This document shows, in pieces, positions 18,248 through 27,171 of a stretch of DNA of 64,000 nucleotides. Positions within the stretch are counted from its first letter, which is position 1, and every line of letters starts with the position of its first letter. The DNA lies in the NCBI RefSeq assembly GCF_015565955.1, contig NZ_CP064760.1, positions 744,001-808,000 on the forward strand, read 5' to 3'. A program made the position numbers and the translations under genes. The DNA comes from Microbacterium schleiferi. Its GTDB lineage: Bacteria; Actinomycetota; Actinomycetes; Actinomycetales; Microbacteriaceae. The notes under the pieces are model-generated. The model did not search any database, was not told the DNA's origin, and saw only the letters and a list, made by a program, of their open reading frames with translations.

Positions 18248-19696
18248 ATGTCTTTGAGCTTCGAGCGCACCCAATCCGTCGCGATCATCGGCGGAGGCCC
18301 CGGCGGGTACGAGGCGGCGCTCGCGGCGGCTCAGTTGGGCGCGGATGTCACGCTCGTCGAGCGTGCCGGCGTTGGCGGATCCGCGGTCATCACCGACGTC
18401 GTGCCGTCGAAGACGCTCATCGCCACAGCCGATGCCGCCGTTGCGATCGCCGATGCGGGGGAGCTCGGGGTCCAGTTGTTCGCAAAGGGCGGTGACGGGC
18501 GTCCGCTGAAACCCGAGATCGCGATCAACCTCGCACAGGTGAACAAGCGCGTGCTCGCCTTGGCTCGCCAGCAGTCCGAGGACATGCGGGGGTCCCTCCT
18601 ACAGGCGGGTGTCACGATTCTCGAGGGGCATGGTCGCATCGAGGACGACAACGCCGTGGTGGTTTCCACGGGCCCCGGTGGTACGGACTTCGACCGCATC
18701 GAGGCTGACACCCTGGTGGTGTCGGTGGGTGCTTCGCCGCGCGAGCTTTCCAGCGCCAAGCCCGACGGGGAACGCATCCTGACCTGGACCCAGCTCTACG
18801 ACATGAAGACGCTGCCCGAGCACCTCATCGTCGTCGGTTCGGGTGTGACCGGCGCCGAGTTCGCCTCGGCGTACATGAACCTCGGCTCGAAGGTCACGCT
18901 CATCTCCAGCCGTGATCAGGTGCTCCCCGGTGAGGACAAGGATGCCGCGGCCGTCATCGAGAGCGTCTTCCTGCGCGGCGGGATGACGCTTCTTCCCAAG
19001 TCCCGGGCAAAATCCGTGGTCCGGGAGGGCGACGGTGTGGTCGTGACGCTCTCAGACGGCACCCGCGTCGAGGGAAGCCACTGCCTCATGGCGGTCGGAT
19101 CGATCCCGAACACCGCGGGCATCGGCCTCGAACAGGCTGGTGTGCAGCTCACCCAGAGCGGCCACATCCGTGTGAACCGCGTCGCCCGAACGTCGGTTCC
19201 GAACATCTACGCGGCCGGCGACTGCACGAACTTCTTTCCGCTCGCGTCGGTCGCGGCGATGCAGGGACGCACCGCCGTGTTCCATGCCTTCGGGGACGTC
19301 GTCATCCCCCTCGAGAAGCGTCGCATCACCGCGAACATCTTCACGGCGCCCGAGATCGCGACAGTCGGCTGGGGTGAAGAGGACATCGCCGCGGGGCACC
19401 TCGGTGGTGTCGTCCATAAGCTGCCGCTCTCCTCGAACCCGCGGGCCAAGATGATGGGCATCTCCGACGGTTTCGTCAAGCTCATCGCCCGAGACGGCAC
19501 CGGCACGGTTGTCGGTGGTGTCATCGTCGGACCCCGCGCTTCCGAGCTCATCTACCCGATCGCCATCGCCGTCGAGCGTCGCCTGACGGTCGACCAGGTC
19601 TCGCGCGTCTTCGCCGTCTACCCGTCGCTGGCAGGCACGATCACGGATGCCGCCCGAGCAATGCACATCGTCGACCGCGACGAGCCCGAAGAATAG
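18248..19696 (+). CDS. lpdA: LpdA-type NAD(P)H-quinone dehydrogenase (pyridine nucleotide-disulfide oxidoreductase family)
   Basis: 482-aa flavoprotein with the FAD motif AIIGGGPGGYEAAL (near residues 14-27), an NAD(P)-binding motif VVGSGVTGAEFASAYMNLGS, and the second FAD motif NIYAAGDCTNFFPLASVA. The redox disulfide CxxxxC is absent: the usual position reads GVGGSAVITDVVPSK. This fits the Rv3303c (LpdA) class, which reduces quinones rather than disulfides, and not a dihydrolipoamide dehydrogenase. Divergent from deoD, as in the mycobacterial locus. Confidence 0.9.
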   Translation: MSLSFERTQSVAIIGGGPGGYEAALAAAQLGADVTLVERAGVGGSAVITDVVPSKTLIATADAAVAIADAGELGVQLFAKGGDGRPLKPEIAINLAQVNKRVLALARQQSEDMRGSLLQAGVTILEGHGRIEDDNAVVVSTGPGGTDFDRIEADTLVVSVGASPRELSSAKPDGERILTWTQLYDMKTLPEHLIVVGSGVTGAEFASAYMNLGSKVTLISSRDQVLPGEDKDAAAVIESVFLRGGMTLLPKSRAKSVVREGDGVVVTLSDGTRVEGSHCLMAVGSIPNTAGIGLEQAGVQLTQSGHIRVNRVARTSVPNIYAAGDCTNFFPLASVAAMQGRTAVFHAFGDVVIPLEKRRITANIFTAPEIATVGWGEEDIAAGHLGGVVHKLPLSSNPRAKMMGISDGFVKLIARDGTGTVVGGVIVGPRASELIYPIAIAVERRLTVDQVSRVFAVYPSLAGTITDAARAMHIVDRDEPEE

Positions 19697-19710
19697 TCCC
19701 GGCCCCGCGA

Positions 19711-19810
19711 CCCGACACGCGTCGCCGCAGAGCTACCTGACACGCGTCGCGGCAGAGCTACCTGACACGCGTCGCGGCTGGGCTACCTGACACGCGTCGC
19801 GGCTGGGCCT
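19711..19810. repeat. Four tandem 25-bp repeats containing ACGCGT
   Basis: Four consecutive 25-base units of consensus CCTGACACGCGTCGCGGC followed by (A/T)G(A/G)GCTA, starting 14 bases after the lpdA stop and ending 12 bases before the accA3 stop. The core GACACGCGTC is nearly palindromic around ACGCGT. Units 1-2 share CAGAGCTA and units 3-4 share TGGGC, a sign of stepwise duplication. Lies between convergent genes. Confidence 0.85.
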
Positions 19811-19822
19811 CGGGCCCGGGGC

Positions 19823-21589
19823 TCAGGAGATCGTGAGCAGCGGGTGCCCCGCCGACACCGTCGCGCCGGGCGTCGCGTTGATCGCGCCGACGACGCCATC
19901 CTTGTGCGCCTGAATCGGCTGCTCCATCTTCATGGCCTCGAGAACAAGCACGAGGTCGCCCTTGACGACCTGTTGCCCGTCCTCGACCGCGATCTTGACG
20001 ACCGTCGCCTGCATCGGCGCCATCACGGCATTGCCCGAGGCGCCCGACACTCCGCTGCTCGTGTGGGAGCGGCGCGACGGCGGCACAACCGCGGGACGCC
20101 CGCGTCCGGCGGGGGCGGTCACGACGCGGTCCGGCAGGCTCACCTCGAGGCGCTTGCCGGCGACCTCGACGACCACGGTGTGTCGGGATTCCTCCGGACG
20201 GGGTGCGCCGATCTCGCCGTCCCACGCCGGGATGTCGTTGTCGAACGCGGTCTCGATCCAGCTCGTATAGACCCCGAACTCGCCGTTCTCGGCCGTGAAG
20301 GCGGGGTCACGCACGACCTTCCGGTGGAACGGTAGGACGGTCGGCAGCCCCGCCACCTCGAACTCGTCGAGCGCCCGCCGCGCACGATCCAGCGCCTCGG
20401 CGCGATCGCGACCGGTCACGATGATCTTGGCGAGCAGGGAGTCGAAGGCTCCGCCGACGGTGTCGCCGGCGGTCACTCCCGAATCCAGACGGATGCCGGG
20501 ACCCCCGAAGGTTTTGAAGACATGGATGTCTCCGGGCTGGGGCAGGAAGTTCCGGCCCGGGTCTTCGCCGTTGATGCGGAATTCGATCGAGTGACCCACC
20601 GGTTCCGGGTCGTCGTAGCCGAGCGGTTCTCCCTCGGCCAGGCGGAACTGCTCACGGACGAGATCGATACCGGTGACCTCTTCGGAGACCGGATGCTCGA
20701 CCTGGAGGCGGGTGTTGACCTCGAGGAACGAGATCGTGCCGTCGGCGCCGATGAGGAACTCGCAGGTACCGGCACCGAGGTAGCCGACCTCGCGGAGGAT
20801 CGCCTTGGAGGACTCGACGAGAATGCGGTGCTGCTCGTCGCTGAGGAACGGGGCCGGTGCCTCTTCGACGAGCTTCTGGTGGCGCCGCTGCAGCGAGCAG
20901 TCGCGGGTGGAGATGACAACAACGGTGCCCTCGGCATCCGCCAGGCACTGTGTCTCGACGTGTCGGGGCCGGTCCAGGTATTTCTCGACGAAGCACTCGC
21001 CGCGGCCGAATGCCGTGATCGCCTCCCGGGTCGCGGACTCGAAGAGCTCAGCGACCTCCTCGCGCGCGCGGGCGACCTTCAGGCCGCGACCGCCGCCGCC
21101 GTAGGCGGCCTTGATCGCGATCGGCAGGCCGTGGGTGTCGACGAACGCGAGGACCTCGTCGGCGCCGGCCACAGGCCCGGGCGTGCCGGGAGCGAGCGGG
21201 GCGCCGACCTTCTCGGCAACGTGACGAGCCGTGACTTTGTCGCCGAGAGCTTCGATCGCCTCCGGAGAGGGACCGATCCAGGTGAGCCCGGCGGCGATCA
21301 CGGCCCGGGCGAAGTCGGCGTTCTCCGCGAGGAAGCCGTATCCGGGGTGAACGGCATCGGCACCCGACCGCCGGGCGATCGACAGGATCTTCTCGATCGA
21401 CAGATAGGTCTCGGCGCTCGTGGAGCCGTCCAGCGCATATGCCTCGTCGGCGAGGCGGGCGTGGAGTGCATCGCGATCCTGGTCGGCGTACACCGCCACC
21501 GAGCCCTTGCCGGCATCCCGTGCTGCACGGATGATGCGGACGGCGATCTCGCCGCGGTTCGCAACCAGGACCTTGGCGATATGAGGCAT
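19823..21589 (-). CDS. accA3: Acyl-CoA carboxylase alpha subunit (biotin carboxylase plus BCCP)
   Basis: 588 aa. Carboxylates its own biotin with ATP and bicarbonate, then supplies AccD subunits to make malonyl-CoA or methylmalonyl-CoA. Domains: biotin carboxylase ([18 protein letters not shown] at the start, ATP-grasp loop [28 protein letters not shown]) and a C-terminal biotinyl domain with EAMKMEQPI, biotinyl Lys554. I chose the ATG at 21589; an extension to 21640 is possible but non-conserved. The partners AccD, AccE and BirA lie in the same window. Named after Rv3285. Confidence 0.94.
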   Translation of the reverse strand: MPHIAKVLVANRGEIAVRIIRAARDAGKGSVAVYADQDRDALHARLADEAYALDGSTSAETYLSIEKILSIARRSGADAVHPGYGFLAENADFARAVIAAGLTWIGPSPEAIEALGDKVTARHVAEKVGAPLAPGTPGPVAGADEVLAFVDTHGLPIAIKAAYGGGGRGLKVARAREEVAELFESATREAITAFGRGECFVEKYLDRPRHVETQCLADAEGTVVVISTRDCSLQRRHQKLVEEAPAPFLSDEQHRILVESSKAILREVGYLGAGTCEFLIGADGTISFLEVNTRLQVEHPVSEEVTGIDLVREQFRLAEGEPLGYDDPEPVGHSIEFRINGEDPGRNFLPQPGDIHVFKTFGGPGIRLDSGVTAGDTVGGAFDSLLAKIIVTGRDRAEALDRARRALDEFEVAGLPTVLPFHRKVVRDPAFTAENGEFGVYTSWIETAFDNDIPAWDGEIGAPRPEESRHTVVVEVAGKRLEVSLPDRVVTAPAGRGRPAVVPPSRRSHTSSGVSGASGNAVMAPMQATVVKIAVEDGQQVVKGDLVLVLEAMKMEQPIQAHKDGVVGAINATPGATVSAGHPLLTIS

Positions 21590-21667
21590 GGATGTCAGCC
21601 TACCGAGGCCCCAGGGTGCGAAATTGGATTGTTTCGACAAGAAACCCCGATGAACGTGCAGCGACGT

Positions 21668-22336
21668 CTACGGGTGTTCGGAGGAATCTTCAGAGCGGTT
21701 CCACAGGTCGGTCCACACGACCCCGAGTTCTCGAGCCAGCTTCCGGAGCGTCGACAGGGACATTCCGACCACCGTGGACGGGTCGCCCTCGACACGGGAA
21801 ATGAACGGGCCGCCGAGGCTGTCGATCGTGAAGGCCCCCGCCACGGCGAGTGGTTCGCCGGTGTCGACGTAGCGCGAGATCTCGGTATCCGTGATGTCGT
21901 CGACGAAGGTCACTGACGCATGCGCGACGGCGTGCGCTTCAACCGGAGCCTGACTCGGGACGACGCGGTAGACGCTGTGTCCGGAGTGCAGGGTGCCGGT
22001 GCGTCCACGCATCGCGTGCCAGCGCTGCGTTGCGACGGACGGCTCGTGGGGCTTGCCGAGGACCTGCCCGTCAAGCTCGAACATCGAATCACCGCCGATG
22101 ACGAGCCCGTCGAATTCGGGGTCGTCCAGCGCGAGCCGGGCTACGACGTCCAGCGCCTTGCGCCGGGCCAGCAGGAGGACGTGTTCGTCGGGCGGCAGCG
22201 TGCGGCCTTCGGCGGATTCGACGGCGTGGATGACGGCATCCTCATCGACCTCGGGAGCCATCGTGAGCGGGTCGATACCCGCCTGGCGCAGCAGCGCGCG
22301 CCGGGCGGGGGAGGTGGATGCCAGCAGGACGCGCAT
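21668..22336 (-). CDS. maf: Maf-like nucleoside triphosphate pyrophosphatase
   Basis: 222 aa, Maf/HAM1-like fold hydrolysing non-canonical or specific NTPs to NMP and pyrophosphate. Motifs: LLASTSPARRALLRQAG at the N-terminus, VIGGDSMFELDGQVLGKP, and SLGGPFISRVEGDPSTVVGMS. Same strand as accA3, 78 bases upstream of its start, as in mycobacteria (Rv3282). The length is typical. Divergent from the RNA methyltransferase. Confidence 0.92.
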   Translation of the reverse strand: MRVLLASTSPARRALLRQAGIDPLTMAPEVDEDAVIHAVESAEGRTLPPDEHVLLLARRKALDVVARLALDDPEFDGLVIGGDSMFELDGQVLGKPHEPSVATQRWHAMRGRTGTLHSGHSVYRVVPSQAPVEAHAVAHASVTFVDDITDTEISRYVDTGEPLAVAGAFTIDSLGGPFISRVEGDPSTVVGMSLSTLRKLARELGVVWTDLWNRSEDSSEHP

Positions 22337-22371
22337 CGTTCCACGGTAGCGGCCCGTGAGATCCTCGATGC

Positions 22372-23670
22372 ATGAGCGGCGAAGTAGGACAGATCGTCGA
22401 CCTCGAGATCACGGATGCCGCTCACGGCGGCGTCGTCGTCGGCAGGCTCGATGGCCGAGTGGTGTTCACGGGCGACGCCATCCCGGGCGAACGGGTGCGA
22501 GCCCGGCTCACGGATGTCTCAAAGACCTCGTTCTGGCGGGCCGAGACCCTCGAGGTCACTGACGCATCACCCCATCGTCAGCGCCACATCTGGCCCGAGG
22601 CCGACATCGACCGCGATCCGGCGGACCGGCCCGGCGGCGCGGAGTTCGGTCACATCGAGCTCGCCCATCAGCGAGACCTCAAGTGCCACATCCTCGCGAC
22701 GGCTCTGCAGCGGACCGGCGGGTTGGATATTCCGGTGGAGTTCGAGGGGCCGCGCGCGGCATCCGTCGGCAACCACATCGTCACCGAGCAGCCCGACGGC
22801 ACGCGGTGGCGGACCCGCGTCTCGCTGCACGTCGATGACGATGGCCGCGTCGGTGCGTTTGCCGCGCGGAGCCATCGGGTCATCCAGACCGAGAACCTGC
22901 CACTGGCGACGGCGGCGATCGAGCGAGCCGCCGCGACGCTGGGCCGCCCCGCACCCGGACGGATCGACCTCGTCCAGCCCGCCGACGGGCACGTTCGCGT
23001 GCTCCCTCATCCCGGGCGAGCCGAGGGCGGCCGGCGGGGCAGCGCTCCCCGCCGAAGCGCCGATGTCATCGTCGAACACGTCGGCAGCCGCCGGTTCCGG
23101 GTCGACGCCGGCGGGTTCTGGCAGGTGCACCGGCTCGCGGCATCCACGCTCACCGCCGTCGTGGCAGAGGAACTCGCGGATGGCATCGACCCGGATGGGT
23201 GGCACCTCGACCTCTACGGTGGCGTCGGACTGTTCGGCGCGGTCCTCGGCGAGCTCGCGGGCCCCTCCGCGCGGATCACCTCGGTCGAGGGGAACGATCG
23301 CGCCACCGAGCACGCCGGGGAGAACCTCGCGGAGTGGGTCGGGGCGCGGGCGGAGACCGCCCGGGTGGACCGATGGACCCGCGCACTGCGGCAGACGATC
23401 AGCGAGCGCGATCGGGAGCGGCTTGCGCGCGGCACTGTCGTGCTCGATCCGCCACGCACGGGGGCTGGCGCGGCGGTGGTGGATGATCTGGCAGCGCTCG
23501 CGCCGGCATCCATCGTCTATGTCGCGTGCGATCCGGTTGCTCTCGCGCGCGACCTCGCGCGCTTCGCCGGTCACGGATATCGCGCCGACCACGTCCGCGG
23601 AATCGACCTGTTTCCTCATTCCCATCACATGGAGGCGGTTGCTCTGCTCAGACGGGACGCTGCTCGGTAG
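22372..23670 (+). CDS. TRAM-domain class I SAM-dependent RNA methyltransferase (RlmD/TrmA-like)
   Basis: 432 aa. The N-terminal TRAM domain (about residues 3-60: VDLEITDAAHGGVVVGRLDG) precedes a uracil-C5 methyltransferase domain with the SAM motif LDLYGGVGLFGAVLGEL, LDPPRTGA, and catalytic cysteine in YVACDPVALARDL. The substrate is probably a uridine in 23S rRNA or tRNA; which one cannot be told. The iron-sulfur cysteine cluster of E. coli RlmD is not evident. Divergent from maf over 35 bases. Confidence 0.9.
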   Translation: MSGEVGQIVDLEITDAAHGGVVVGRLDGRVVFTGDAIPGERVRARLTDVSKTSFWRAETLEVTDASPHRQRHIWPEADIDRDPADRPGGAEFGHIELAHQRDLKCHILATALQRTGGLDIPVEFEGPRAASVGNHIVTEQPDGTRWRTRVSLHVDDDGRVGAFAARSHRVIQTENLPLATAAIERAAATLGRPAPGRIDLVQPADGHVRVLPHPGRAEGGRRGSAPRRSADVIVEHVGSRRFRVDAGGFWQVHRLAASTLTAVVAEELADGIDPDGWHLDLYGGVGLFGAVLGELAGPSARITSVEGNDRATEHAGENLAEWVGARAETARVDRWTRALRQTISERDRERLARGTVVLDPPRTGAGAAVVDDLAALAPASIVYVACDPVALARDLARFAGHGYRADHVRGIDLFPHSHHMEAVALLRRDAAR

Positions 23671-23679
23671 AGTGACCCC

Positions 23680-24353
23680 ATGACGCGGGTGGCTCTGATC
23701 GATGACCATGAGTCCGTTCGCTTGGGGTAGAGGCGGCGTGTGTGACAGACGGGGGCCCGGAGGTTGTTTTTTCGGGAAGCACTGTCACCGAGTACGTCCG
23801 CTGGCGGCGCGCGACCAGCGCCCCGCCAGTCGATGTGGTTGTGCTCGATCTCACCCTGGGCGACGGTACGACAGTACGAGAAAACGTTGGGCGGCTCATT
23901 GCCGACGGTTCCAGCATCCTGGTGCACTCCGTCGCGGATCGACCGTCGGCAGTGCGCGAAGCGCTCGTCGCCGGTGCCATCGGCGTCGTAAGCAAGGCCT
24001 CACCGATCGATGATGTGATCTCGGCGATTCACGCTGTGGCCAACGGTGACCCGCTCCACAACGTCGAATGGGCAAGCGCGGTCGAGGGCGATCGAGAATT
24101 CGCCGATGCGCAGCTGTCGGCGAGGGAGCGGGATGTGCTCCGCCTCTATGCCGCCGGCCTGCCGCTGAAGGCCGTCGCCGAGCGGCTGGGCATCGCGTAC
24201 TCGACGGCCAAAGAGAACATCAGTCGCGTGCGGCTCAAGTATGTCGAGGTCGGCAGGTCGGCATCCACGAAGTTCGATCTCATGCGCCGTGCCCTCGAGG
24301 ACGGCCTCGTGTCGGCTGACGCGTTCGCTGCCGGAGCATCGGACCACCGATGA
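23680..24353 (+). CDS. LuxR/NarL-family response regulator (frameshifted as given)
   Basis: 224 aa after repair. The receiver starts MTRVALIDDHESVRLG with the acidic pair DD, then breaks at the GGGG run 23724-23727; one more G restores VEAACVTDGGPEVVFSG. The phosphoacceptor Asp is in VVVLDLTLGDG. The C-terminal helix-turn-helix is LSARERDVLRLYAAGLPLKAVAERLGI. As given, only a shortened receiver could be translated from a GTG near 23742. It overlaps the sensor kinase start (ATGA). Cytosolic DNA-binding partner of that kinase; targets unknown. Confidence 0.88.
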
Positions 24354-25609
24354 GCGCCGCCACTCACCCCCGCGAGCGAGCGCTGGCGGCAGCGTGGGCG
24401 CAGATTCCGCTTGCCCACGACCCGACGGCGGGCCTCGGCTCCTTCACCCGGCGACGGATCGAGAGGATGATCAGTATCGTCCTGGCGGTGGGGTCGGTCT
24501 CCCTCGGCGCTCAGGCATTCGTCGCGGCACTCGGCTCCGTTCAAGAACCTCAGGCGTGGCATGTCGCGTTCATGGTCGGCAACTTCGGCTCGCTTGCCGC
24601 GCTGCTGGTCACCTATATCGTCGGCCGCAGCATCGCACCGGCGGCGATCACCTTCTGCGCCATCTTCGTCGCGACCCTGATCGCCTGGCCCTTCGTCGTC
24701 GCGGGGCAGGACATCCCCCCGTCGGATCCGCCCTGGACCTGGTTCCTCGTCAGCGTCGTCACGGCGTCATCCATCATGTTCCTGCCCCTCGTATGGCAGA
24801 TGGCATGGACGGTGTTCGTGCCGGTGCTGTTCGGGATCACCCGCTTGGCGCAGGCGGGTTTCGCGGTCGACTTCTGGTGGCCGACCCTGCTGGATGTGTC
24901 GTTCGCCGTCATCCTCGGCGGGGTCTTCGTGACTCTGGGGTGGATGTTCCGATCGATCGCCGACAACGTGGATGAGTCCCGTCGCAGCGCGGTGGAGACG
25001 TACACCGCTGCTGCGGTCACCGAAGCCGCAGAGAACGAGCGGGTCGCTGTTGCAGCGCTGATGCACGACAGCGTGCTCGCCGCCCTCATCGCCTCTGAGC
25101 GTGCGCAGACGCCGCGAGAGCAGGGGCTGGCCGTGGCGATGGCGCAGGAGGCGCTGACGCGCCTGGCCAACGCGGAAAGTGACGCGGGCCTGGGCAGCGA
25201 TGCCCCGCGACGCTTCGCGACGCTCGTCGAAGAAGTGGAACGTGGCGCGCGGGGGCTCGGCGTCGATCTCGTCGTCGAACGCTCCTACGGGCACGATGCG
25301 CCCGAACTCCCGGGGCGGGTCGCGAATGCGCTGATTCTCGCGGCGATGCAGGCCATCGCGAACTCGATCGAGCACGCCGGCGGGATCGGACTCACGGTCA
25401 CTGCACGCCACGAGCCAGACACCCAGCGGCTGCACCTCGAGGTGCAAGACCTCGGCGACGGGTTCGATCTCGACATGGTTCCGGACGACCGATTGGGTAT
25501 CCGCGGGTCGATCATCGCCCGCGTCGCCGCGGTCGGGGGCACCGTCCACATCACATCCGACTCGAACGGGACGCTCGTTCGGCTGACCTGGCAGGGGGTG
25601 CGCTCATGA
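24350..25609 (+). CDS. Sensor histidine kinase (NarL-type partner)
   Basis: 419 aa. Six or so hydrophobic segments (about residues 40-205) form the sensor. A cytoplasmic dimerisation helix with LMHDSVLAALI follows (likely phospho-His239), then a reduced HATPase domain (ANALILAAMQAIANSIEHAG as N box, LEVQDLGDGFD and DDRLGIRGSIIARVAAVGG as G boxes). The 'HDSVL' form resembles the DesK/NarX-like HDxVL motif. Coupled to the response regulator upstream and to a membrane protein downstream by four-base overlaps at both ends. Signal unknown. Confidence 0.9.
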   Translation: MSAATHPRERALAAAWAQIPLAHDPTAGLGSFTRRRIERMISIVLAVGSVSLGAQAFVAALGSVQEPQAWHVAFMVGNFGSLAALLVTYIVGRSIAPAAITFCAIFVATLIAWPFVVAGQDIPPSDPPWTWFLVSVVTASSIMFLPLVWQMAWTVFVPVLFGITRLAQAGFAVDFWWPTLLDVSFAVILGGVFVTLGWMFRSIADNVDESRRSAVETYTAAAVTEAAENERVAVAALMHDSVLAALIASERAQTPREQGLAVAMAQEALTRLANAESDAGLGSDAPRRFATLVEEVERGARGLGVDLVVERSYGHDAPELPGRVANALILAAMQAIANSIEHAGGIGLTVTARHEPDTQRLHLEVQDLGDGFDLDMVPDDRLGIRGSIIARVAAVGGTVHITSDSNGTLVRLTWQGVRS

Positions 25610-26682
25610 TCAGCGTTCGTCGCCTGCTCATCGGTCTGGCTCTCGCGTTCACTGCCTACCTCGCCGTCCGCGGCCTGTGGTGGACGGGTCCGTTCACCGA
25701 GCCCCTCGTGCTCGTGGCTGCCGTCGCGCTCTATGTGGTGACGACGGGCGTTGCGCTGCTGTGGGGGAACCGGGACCCCGACGACGACGACGTCACACCT
25801 GCGGCGCCTGGCTTTGCCCCACGAACCGCGTCCGATCGGATGCCGCTTGCCGCTGCTCTCATGGCGTTGGCGACGACAGTGATCGTTCCCAACGCGCTGT
25901 CGCTGGCCGTGCCGAGCGAAGCGATCGAGGAGCCCTACGTCGTCTGGTATCTCGGCGGTATCGGAGTCTTGATGACGATCGTCATGGTGCGACGCCGCCC
26001 GGTCTTCGCCTGGGTGGGCATCGGCATGCTCGCCGCGATCTCGTCGTTCTGGCTCGGCATCCTCGATGCCCTCGAGAAGGGGCTTGTCGGCTCGATCCTC
26101 TGGGTGGGCTTGGCGCAACTGCTGGTCATGCTCACCGATCGTGCAGCCAAAGACACCGCCAAGCTCGTGGAGCTGCAGCGGGCGGCATCCGCGTGGCAGG
26201 CTGCCCACACCGTGCGTCAGCGGGAGCGGCGCGTGCAGATCCAGCGGGCGCTGTCGGTCGCCGGTCCCGTGCTTGCCCGCACTATTGCGCAGGGTGGCGC
26301 GTTGACGCGGAACGAACGCGTGGAGGCGCGACTTGCCGAGGGGAGTCTGCGCGACGAGCTCCGAGGAGCTCGTCTGCTCGACGACGCCGTCCGTCACGAG
26401 TTGGAGGCTGCGCGCCGCCGCGGCGCGACAGTTACCGTCCTTGATGAGGGGGGCCTCGATGGGATCGACGCCGAGAGCCTCGCGAGCATCCGGGCCCGGC
26501 TGGTGGCCGCTCTGCGCTCGGCGGAGTCGGACCGGCTCTACATCCGGACCTCGCCGCACGAGAGCGTGGCGGTGACGGTCGTCGGTCGATCGGATGCCGG
26601 CCGTGGCTTGAGCGATGAAGACACCGTCGACCTCTGGACGGAGATCACCCGATTCCCGGCGGAACCCGACGTTCGGGCCTGA
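25606..26682 (+). CDS. Membrane protein of unknown function, linked to two-component system
   Basis: 358 aa, start overlapping the kinase stop (ATGA). The N-terminal half has about six hydrophobic segments (two at residues 5-50, others between 80 and 180). The second half is a charged cytoplasmic domain with a helical segment rich in Arg and Glu (TVRQRERRVQIQRALSVAGP) followed by RNERVEARLAEGSLRDELRG. The layout resembles a sensor kinase, but no HATPase N or G box is visible. It could be an accessory sensor or a degenerate kinase. I recognise no named family. Confidence 0.8.
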   Translation: MISVRRLLIGLALAFTAYLAVRGLWWTGPFTEPLVLVAAVALYVVTTGVALLWGNRDPDDDDVTPAAPGFAPRTASDRMPLAAALMALATTVIVPNALSLAVPSEAIEEPYVVWYLGGIGVLMTIVMVRRRPVFAWVGIGMLAAISSFWLGILDALEKGLVGSILWVGLAQLLVMLTDRAAKDTAKLVELQRAASAWQAAHTVRQRERRVQIQRALSVAGPVLARTIAQGGALTRNERVEARLAEGSLRDELRGARLLDDAVRHELEAARRRGATVTVLDEGGLDGIDAESLASIRARLVAALRSAESDRLYIRTSPHESVAVTVVGRSDAGRGLSDEDTVDLWTEITRFPAEPDVRA

Positions 26683-26700
26683 TGCGCATCACAAAAGGAT

Positions 26701-26732
26701 GGTGGGGGCGGATAGATGCTCCACCCCCCACC
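26701..26732 (+). terminator. GC-rich hairpin after the membrane protein gene
   Basis: Arms GGTGGGGG (26701-26708) and CCCCCACC (26725-26732) with a 16-base loop, 18 bases after the stop at 26682. There is no U-tract, so this is a weak terminator candidate. Confidence 0.35.
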
Positions 26733-26878
26733 GGTGCGGACGGTTACCCGAAAACCGGCCGCGTGGCCGAACCTGGGCCGCGTCACGCGAGAGGTGACGG
26801 CGGTTCAGCCGAACGCTACTGCGTTCCAGCTGTTCCAGTCTTGCCGAGTCGCAACGATTCGTCTGTAGGTACTTTGGG

Positions 26879-26919
26879 GGACAAAATTGGCCTGTTTGAT
26901 GACCAGGCCAATTTTGTCC
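26879..26919. terminator. Bidirectional terminator-like hairpin
   Basis: Perfect 16-base stem GGACAAAATTGGCCTG / CAGGCCAATTTTGTCC with a nine-base loop, conspicuously AT-rich in GC-rich surroundings. It lies between the plus-strand two-component operon and the minus-strand accE, seven bases from the accE stop. A-rich and T-rich arms on either side suit termination from both directions. Confidence 0.7.
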
Positions 26920-26925
26920 GCGGGG

Positions 26926-27165
26926 TCAGCAGGGACTACGGTTCCAGCCCAGCTCTCGCCGTAGCGGCTCTCGCAGCGCGCGCTGCGAGAGAGCCCACGC
27001 CGAGCGCCGCGGCTCGTCAGCGACCGCCTCAGCGTGCTCGGTGACGTAGTGCTCGGAGACGACGGCGACGACGGCAGCAAGCTCTTCGGCCGTTGCGTCG
27101 CCGCGCACGATGGTGATCGGCACGGCGGGGTCGCGCTCCTGGTCGGGTTCGTCTCGGTTGCTCAT
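26926..27165 (-). CDS. accE: Acyl-CoA carboxylase epsilon subunit
   Basis: 79-aa actinobacteria-specific small subunit that strengthens the AccA3-AccD complex. The pattern is typical: an acidic N-terminus (NRDEPDQERDP), then ITIVRGDATAEELAAVVAVV and a C-terminal Trp-containing basic tail (SAWALSQRALREPLRRELGW). It starts six bases after the accD stop on the same strand, so they form one transcript, as accD5-accE5 in mycobacteria. Confidence 0.9.
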   Translation of the reverse strand: MSNRDEPDQERDPAVPITIVRGDATAEELAAVVAVVSEHYVTEHAEAVADEPRRSAWALSQRALREPLRRELGWNRSPC

Positions 27166-27171
27166 CGCTGC

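Noticed and set aside
19711..19810. CRISPR-like repeat
   Set aside because: The 25-base units are directly abutting with no spacers.
23742..24353. Short response regulator starting at 23742
   Set aside because: It would lack the receiver's first strand and acidic pair, which are present just upstream in another frame; a missing G explains the break better.
26683..26925. Possible small gene between the membrane protein and accE
   Set aside because: Open frames here include the hairpin sequence and lack start signals; the interval is better explained as terminators.
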